This document shows positions 60,302 through 64,000 of a DNA stretch of 64,000 nucleotides, piece by piece. The translations under genes and the position numbers were made by a program. The DNA is from Flavobacterium sp. 270 (GTDB lineage Bacteria > Bacteroidota > Bacteroidia > Flavobacteriales > Flavobacteriaceae). The stretch lies in assembly GCF_004368785.1 (NCBI RefSeq), contig NZ_SODM01000001.1:186001-250000 (forward strand), in the 5' to 3' direction. Below the pieces are notes generated by a model. It did no database searches, was not told the DNA's origin, and saw nothing but the letters and a program-made list of their open reading frames with translations. Within the stretch, counting starts at the first letter, position 1; every line of letters begins with the position of its first letter.

Positions 60302-62410
60302 ATGTCCAATAATCTCCTAGAAACTCCTATTGAATACCTTAAAGGTGTTGGCCCAAGTCGTGGTCAATTGCTTCGTAAGGAATTGGGAATTCATAAATAC
60401 GAAGATTTGGTTAATTTTTTTCCGAATAGATATATAGACAGAACGCGTTATTATAAGATAAACGAACTTCAAAATACGGGTTCTGAGGTTCAGATTATTG
60501 GAAAAATAATCAATATAAAAACCGTTGAATTTGCGAAAAACAAAAAACGTTTGGTTGCCACTTTTGTGGATGATACAGGACAGATTGATTTAAATTGGTT
60601 TCAAGGTCATAAATGGATTCGCGAAAGTTTAAAATTGAATGAAGCTTGTGTGATTTTTGGAAAATGTTCGTTGTACGGCAGCCAGTTTAGTATGGCGCAT
60701 CCCGAAATTGAATTGTTGAGCGAGCATGAAAGAAGCCTTCGTTCTGCAATGCAGCCCGTTTATCCTTCTACAGAAACGTTGATGAACCGCGGTATTTCAA
60801 ACCGAACGATTAATAAATTGATGGAGCAATTGTTTATTGAAACACAAAATTTATTTACAGAAACTTTTCCTGCCTATTTGGTTGAAGAATTGAAGTTAAT
60901 TTCAAAAAAAGCAGCTTTATTCAATATCCATTTTCCGAAAAGTACTGAGATTTTAGCGAAAGCGCAATTCCGATTAAAATTTGAAGAATTGTTCTTTATC
61001 CAATTACAATTAATCACCAAAAATTTAATTCGAAAGCATAAAATAAAAGGGCATCCATTTTCTAAAGTAGGGGAATTTTTTAATGAATTTTACCAAAATC
61101 ATCTGCCATTTAGCTTAACAAATGCCCAAAAAAGAGTAATAAAAGAAATTCGTTCAGACATGGGCAGCAATGCCCAAATGAACCGTTTACTGCAGGGAGA
61201 TGTAGGTTCGGGAAAAACGATTGTGGCTTTTATGAGTATGCTTTTGGCGATAGACAATGGTTTTCAGGCTTGTTTGATGGCGCCGACAGAAATTCTTGCC
61301 AATCAGCATTTTATTGGTTTATCAGAATTGGCTCAAACTTTAAATCTTAATATCAAAATACTAACGGGTTCTACCAAAACTGCGGCGCGCAAAATTCTTC
61401 ACGAAGAGCTGGAAAACGGAAGTTTACATATTCTAATTGGTACGCATGCTTTATTAGAAGACAAAGTTAAGTTTCAGAATTTAGGTTTGGCTGTAATTGA
61501 TGAACAGCACCGTTTTGGAGTTGAACAACGTTCTAAATTATGGAAGAAAAACGAAATTCCACCTCACGTTTTGGTTATGACGGCAACGCCAATTCCGCGA
61601 ACTTTGGCGATGAGTTTGTATGGCGATTTGGATATTTCGGTTATTGATGAATTACCGCCGGGAAGAAAACCGATTCAAACTGTACATCGTTTCGACTCGA
61701 ATCGTTTGAAAGTCTGGAAGTTTCTGCGTGACGAAATTGCTTTAGGAAGACAAATTTATATTGTTTATCCTTTGATTCAGGAATCTGAAAAAATGGATTA
61801 TAAAGATCTTATGGACGGTTACGAAAGCATTTCTCGTGATTTTCCTTTGCCTCAATATTCGATTTCGATTTTACATGGAAAAATGAAACCGGCAGAAAAA
61901 GATTCTGAAATGAAACGTTTTTCTGAAGGCAAAACCAATATTATGGTGGCTACAACGGTTATTGAGGTTGGTGTAAATGTGCCAAATGCAAGTGTTATGA
62001 TTATCGAAAGTGCAGAACGTTTTGGTTTATCGCAATTACATCAATTACGCGGACGCGTTGGTCGCGGCGCCGAACAGAGTTATTGTATTTTAATGACAAG
62101 CCATAAATTAAGTCCCGACAGTAAAACCCGAATGGAAACGATGGTAGGAACGAACGACGGTTTTGAAATTGCCGAAGTCGATCTTAAACTCCGCGGTCCT
62201 GGCGATCTTATGGGAACACAGCAAAGTGGTGTTCTTAACCTGCAAATTGCTGATATTGTTCGCGATCGTGATATTTTATCTCTGGCAAGAAACTACGCTA
62301 TGAAAATTTTGAAAGAAGATGCTCCACTCCAAAAACCGGAACACGCAATTTTAAAAGCGGTTTTTATAGAACTTACGAAGAAGAAAAATATTTGGAATTA
62401 TATTTCTTAA
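60302..62410 (+). CDS. recG: ATP-dependent DNA helicase RecG
   Basis: Branch-migration helicase for stalled forks and Holliday junctions. 702 residues: wedge/OB domain (about 60-165, EVQIIGKIINIKTVEFAKNKKRLVATFVDDTGQIDLNWFQG), helicase domain 1 with LTNAQKRVIKEI, Walker A GDVGSGKT, APTEILANQHF, and DEQH box AVIDEQHRFGVEQR, MTATPIPRTLAMSLYGDLD, then domain 2 with ILHGKMKPAEKD, MVATTVIEVGVNVPNASVMIIESAERFGLSQLHQLRGRVGRG and the TRG-like end. Full length. Confidence 0.98.
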   Translation: MSNNLLETPIEYLKGVGPSRGQLLRKELGIHKYEDLVNFFPNRYIDRTRYYKINELQNTGSEVQIIGKIINIKTVEFAKNKKRLVATFVDDTGQIDLNWFQGHKWIRESLKLNEACVIFGKCSLYGSQFSMAHPEIELLSEHERSLRSAMQPVYPSTETLMNRGISNRTINKLMEQLFIETQNLFTETFPAYLVEELKLISKKAALFNIHFPKSTEILAKAQFRLKFEELFFIQLQLITKNLIRKHKIKGHPFSKVGEFFNEFYQNHLPFSLTNAQKRVIKEIRSDMGSNAQMNRLLQGDVGSGKTIVAFMSMLLAIDNGFQACLMAPTEILANQHFIGLSELAQTLNLNIKILTGSTKTAARKILHEELENGSLHILIGTHALLEDKVKFQNLGLAVIDEQHRFGVEQRSKLWKKNEIPPHVLVMTATPIPRTLAMSLYGDLDISVIDELPPGRKPIQTVHRFDSNRLKVWKFLRDEIALGRQIYIVYPLIQESEKMDYKDLMDGYESISRDFPLPQYSISILHGKMKPAEKDSEMKRFSEGKTNIMVATTVIEVGVNVPNASVMIIESAERFGLSQLHQLRGRVGRGAEQSYCILMTSHKLSPDSKTRMETMVGTNDGFEIAEVDLKLRGPGDLMGTQQSGVLNLQIADIVRDRDILSLARNYAMKILKEDAPLQKPEHAILKAVFIELTKKKNIWNYIS

Positions 62411-62474
62411 AGGTGCTAAGGTTCTAAGCTGCTAAGCTTCTAAGCTTTTTAGCTCCTTAGAACCTTAGCACCTT
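62410..62474. repeat. Inverted repeat abutting the recG stop codon
   Basis: Perfect 19-bp arms (62410-62428 and 62456-62474, AAGGTGCTAAGGTTCTAAG type). They lie in a dense array of GCTAAG/CTTAG-like units that continues to 62482. It is placed between convergent recG and the PAS-protein gene, so it may double as a terminator. Confidence 0.85.
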
Positions 62475-62487
62475 AGAACCTTAAAAA

Positions 62488-63090
62488 TCACTTTTTTGGT
62501 GGATTTTTCTTTTCAAAAATACCACTCAAAAATCCTTTACTTATTTTATTTTTATCGTCTTTTCCTGTTGCTATAAGATGATCGATGTATTCCATGTAGG
62601 TTTTCTTGCGTTCTTCCAGAAAGCCAACCAAATATTCTTCGGAAGCGTTTATACCGCTTGCTTCTTCTATTTGAAGCAGTTTTCTATATAAAGGTTCGAT
62701 AAATTTGGTAATAATTTCTTCCGGAACCGATTTTCTCGTTCCGAAGTAGCCTACGATTTCGCCGTCGGTATCGGCTATGATTTTAAAATCGGTTACAACC
62801 CAATAATATCTTCCAGTTTTGGCCATATTTTTGAGGATCACATGAATGTTCTCACTTGATTTTATACTGTCCCACAAGAACTTAAAAATCACTTTTGGCA
62901 TTTCCGGATGACGTACAATATTGTGTGGCTGACCAATCAACTCAAATTCGTCGTATCCAGAAACATCAATAAAATCTTCATTCGCATATAAAATTGTCCC
63001 CTTTGTATCTGTTTTACTCAATAATACTTTGTTTTTGTTCCAATCAACTTCTCTGTCTGATGGAGTTGGGCGTGTAGTTCTGGTGTCCAT
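62488..63090 (-). CDS. Aer-like PAS domain protein without output domain
   Basis: 200 residues, soluble. One PAS domain (about 20-125) with the N-terminal part matching aerotaxis-type PAS: DTKGTILYANEDFIDVSGYDEFELIGQPHNIVRHPEMPKVIFKFLWDSI, then GRYYWVVTDFKIIADTDGEIVGYFGTRKSVPEE. In Aer these residues surround FAD. The C-terminal 70 residues are helical and basic, with no kinase, cyclase or methyl-accepting domain. It is probably a stand-alone sensor, transcribed after the membrane sensor gene at 63324-64000. Confidence 0.87.
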   Translation of the reverse strand: MDTRTTRPTPSDREVDWNKNKVLLSKTDTKGTILYANEDFIDVSGYDEFELIGQPHNIVRHPEMPKVIFKFLWDSIKSSENIHVILKNMAKTGRYYWVVTDFKIIADTDGEIVGYFGTRKSVPEEIITKFIEPLYRKLLQIEEASGINASEEYLVGFLEERKKTYMEYIDHLIATGKDDKNKISKGFLSGIFEKKNPPKK

Positions 63091-63205
63091 AAACTTTGCG
63101 TTTAAAATTAATATTCAATTATATCTCCTATAAAATGAATTGTTTTTAAGTATTATTTTAAATTATCGACTGTAATTCTAAGATCATTAGAAACACATTT
63201 TTTTT

Positions 63206-63278
63206 ACCATATAAGTGATATAAGTTCATTTAAAAACATTATCTCAAAGCTTATATTGACTTATATAACTTATATGGT
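63206..63278. repeat. Inverted repeat of ATATAAGT units
   Basis: 20-bp arms (63206-63225 and 63259-63278, ACCATATAAGTnATATAAGT) with one mismatch and a 33-bp loop. It occupies the spacer between the two sensor genes. Confidence 0.8.
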
Positions 63279-63323
63279 GAAATTTAACGTTCTTAAACTA
63301 TATGCTTATAATAACAGCTATAT

Positions 63324-64000
63324 TTAATTTCTGCTGTTGGTTGATTTCACATGAATATCGTTCACCAAATCATCAATTTTTTTGGCACTTTCTCTCATCA
63401 TTTCCAGATAGGCAAGCAGTTTATCATTGTCTGTATGCCCTTTAGAAACATCAATAAGTTTTAAAACCGAATTTACAGGCAGTTTTAAGTCTAAAGTCGT
63501 TCTATGAATAAAATCATTGTAATCTTTGGTTGCAGACATTGAACTGTATTTCGCGGAAGCGAGCTTCATATTTTCCAATTCATATTCATCAGAAATTTTA
63601 GAAATATGATTCTGACTGTGCGTTTTAAAATAATAAGCCCAATAACCATTCATAAAAAATACAACGGCTGCCAAAACAACGTGCACGAGAAATGTTTCGA
63701 CATCAAAATTTACCTGCGAAAAATAAATTTGAGGTCCTGCTGCTTCATTATAAACGTAGTTTTGTAAATACGCTAAACCTCCGTGATGCAGGATTACCAA
63801 AAGCGTAAGCGGAATTTGAAGTTTCCAGTTTTGATAAATAATTAAAATTGTACTGGCAATAAAAACGGTAAAGTGCATTTCGAACAAACCGTGCATCTGA
63901 TAAATATACTGCGCCATAAAAACAGCTAATATTACCGATAAAACGTACTGATAAAATTTGGAATTTTTAAGGAAAAATTTTGCCGAATAATAGGCCAGCA
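63324..64000 (-). CDS. Membrane sensor protein with degenerate histidine-kinase dimerisation domain (5' end outside window)
   Basis: The frame is open to the window edge, so the start lies beyond it; an inner ATG at 63917 is not credible because the preceding 27 codons encode a further membrane-like segment (YQYVLSVILAVFM). Seen: three or more membrane segments (about codons 1-130) including MHFTVFIASTILIIYQNWKL and IPLTLLVILHHGGLAYLQNYVY, a layout I know from N-terminal sensory parts of chemoreceptors and cyclases. A coiled linker and DFIHRTTLDLKLPVNSVLKLI then follow, as in a HisKA dimerisation helix, but the phosphoacceptor position is Leu (TTLDLKLP, not S-H-D-L-R-x-P) and there is no ATPase domain before the stop. 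Confidence 0.75.
   Translation of the reverse strand, partial: LAYYSAKFFLKNSKFYQYVLSVILAVFMAQYIYQMHGLFEMHFTVFIASTILIIYQNWKLQIPLTLLVILHHGGLAYLQNYVYNEAAGPQIYFSQVNFDVETFLVHVVLAAVVFFMNGYWAYYFKTHSQNHISKISDEYELENMKLASAKYSSMSATKDYNDFIHRTTLDLKLPVNSVLKLIDVSKGHTDNDKLLAYLEMMRESAKKIDDLVNDIHVKSTNSRN

Noticed and set aside
63324..63917. Complete gene starting at the ATG at 63917
   Set aside because: The frame continues upstream to the window edge with a further hydrophobic segment, so the real start is outside.
1..64000. tRNA, rRNA, riboswitch or phage genes
   Set aside because: No cloverleaf, rRNA segment, known riboswitch core or structural phage gene was recognised in any spacer; a covariance-model search would be needed to exclude small RNAs.

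Overview
The window is a 64 kb AT-rich chromosomal segment of a Bacteroidota bacterium, almost certainly a Flavobacterium or close relative. I infer this from the SusC/SusD transporter pair with its own ECF sigma/FecR switch, type IX secretion (T9SS) C-terminal sorting domains, the T9SS regulator PorX, the fused LpxC-FabZ enzyme, the small CAL67264-type membrane protein, and TAnnTTTG promoter elements in front of many genes. I saw no rRNA, tRNA, CRISPR array, prophage or classical insertion sequence.

Left part (1-11.5 kb): the 5' part of fabG; a small orphan double-glycine leader peptide gene; two small membrane protein genes; then a long minus-strand nutrient-acquisition locus. In transcription order the locus is ECF sigma factor, FecR anti-sigma factor, SusC-like TonB receptor, SusD-like lipoprotein, HExxH zinc lipoprotein and a DUF4302-like lipoprotein. 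The layout suggests a substrate-sensing import system, probably for peptide or protein material.

Second part (12-23 kb): a cell-surface protein cluster. Three paralogous leucine-rich-repeat proteins carry an EF-hand-like loop and a type A T9SS sorting domain. A divergent adhesin-like protein has four 66-residue repeats and a gliding-motility type (type B) C-terminus. The LRR halves differ while the C-terminal halves of two of the paralogues are nearly identical in DNA.

Middle part (23-48 kb): housekeeping genes. These include the lipid A operon (HD hydrolase, lpxD, lpxC-fabZ, lpxA, efp, a second lpxD-like gene, an NTF2-like gene, then sucD), porX, tsaE, a frameshifted acetyltransferase, alanine dehydrogenase, ung, a MutS2 lacking Smr, ettA, holA, an orphan HsdR_N-domain protein, a glycosyltransferase and an OmpA lipoprotein. 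A small GIY-YIG nuclease gene sits inside a perfect 28-bp inverted repeat pair between mutS2 and a DCC-family gene.

Right part (48-64 kb): a YrdC/Sua5-family gene, uvrD/pcrA, a TSUP transporter, a patatin-like lipase behind a heptanucleotide tract, an M1 aminopeptidase, a three-gene operon of Dph6-like ATPase, HExxH protein and aspartyl hydroxylase-like protein, a phosphatidylserine decarboxylase family gene, recG, and two sensor genes. One sensor has an Aer-like PAS domain. The other, cut by the window edge, has a chemoreceptor-like membrane domain with a degenerate histidine-kinase dimerisation helix.

From about 23.5 kb rightward many intergenic spaces hold a palindromic or tandem repeat of a distinct family, whereas the Sus and LRR regions have almost none. 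The observations I rate highest are the GIY-YIG gene with its terminal inverted repeats, the orphan leader peptide, the heptamer tract abutting the patatin promoter, the split/degenerate sensor pair and the Dph6-like/HExxH/hydroxylase operon.
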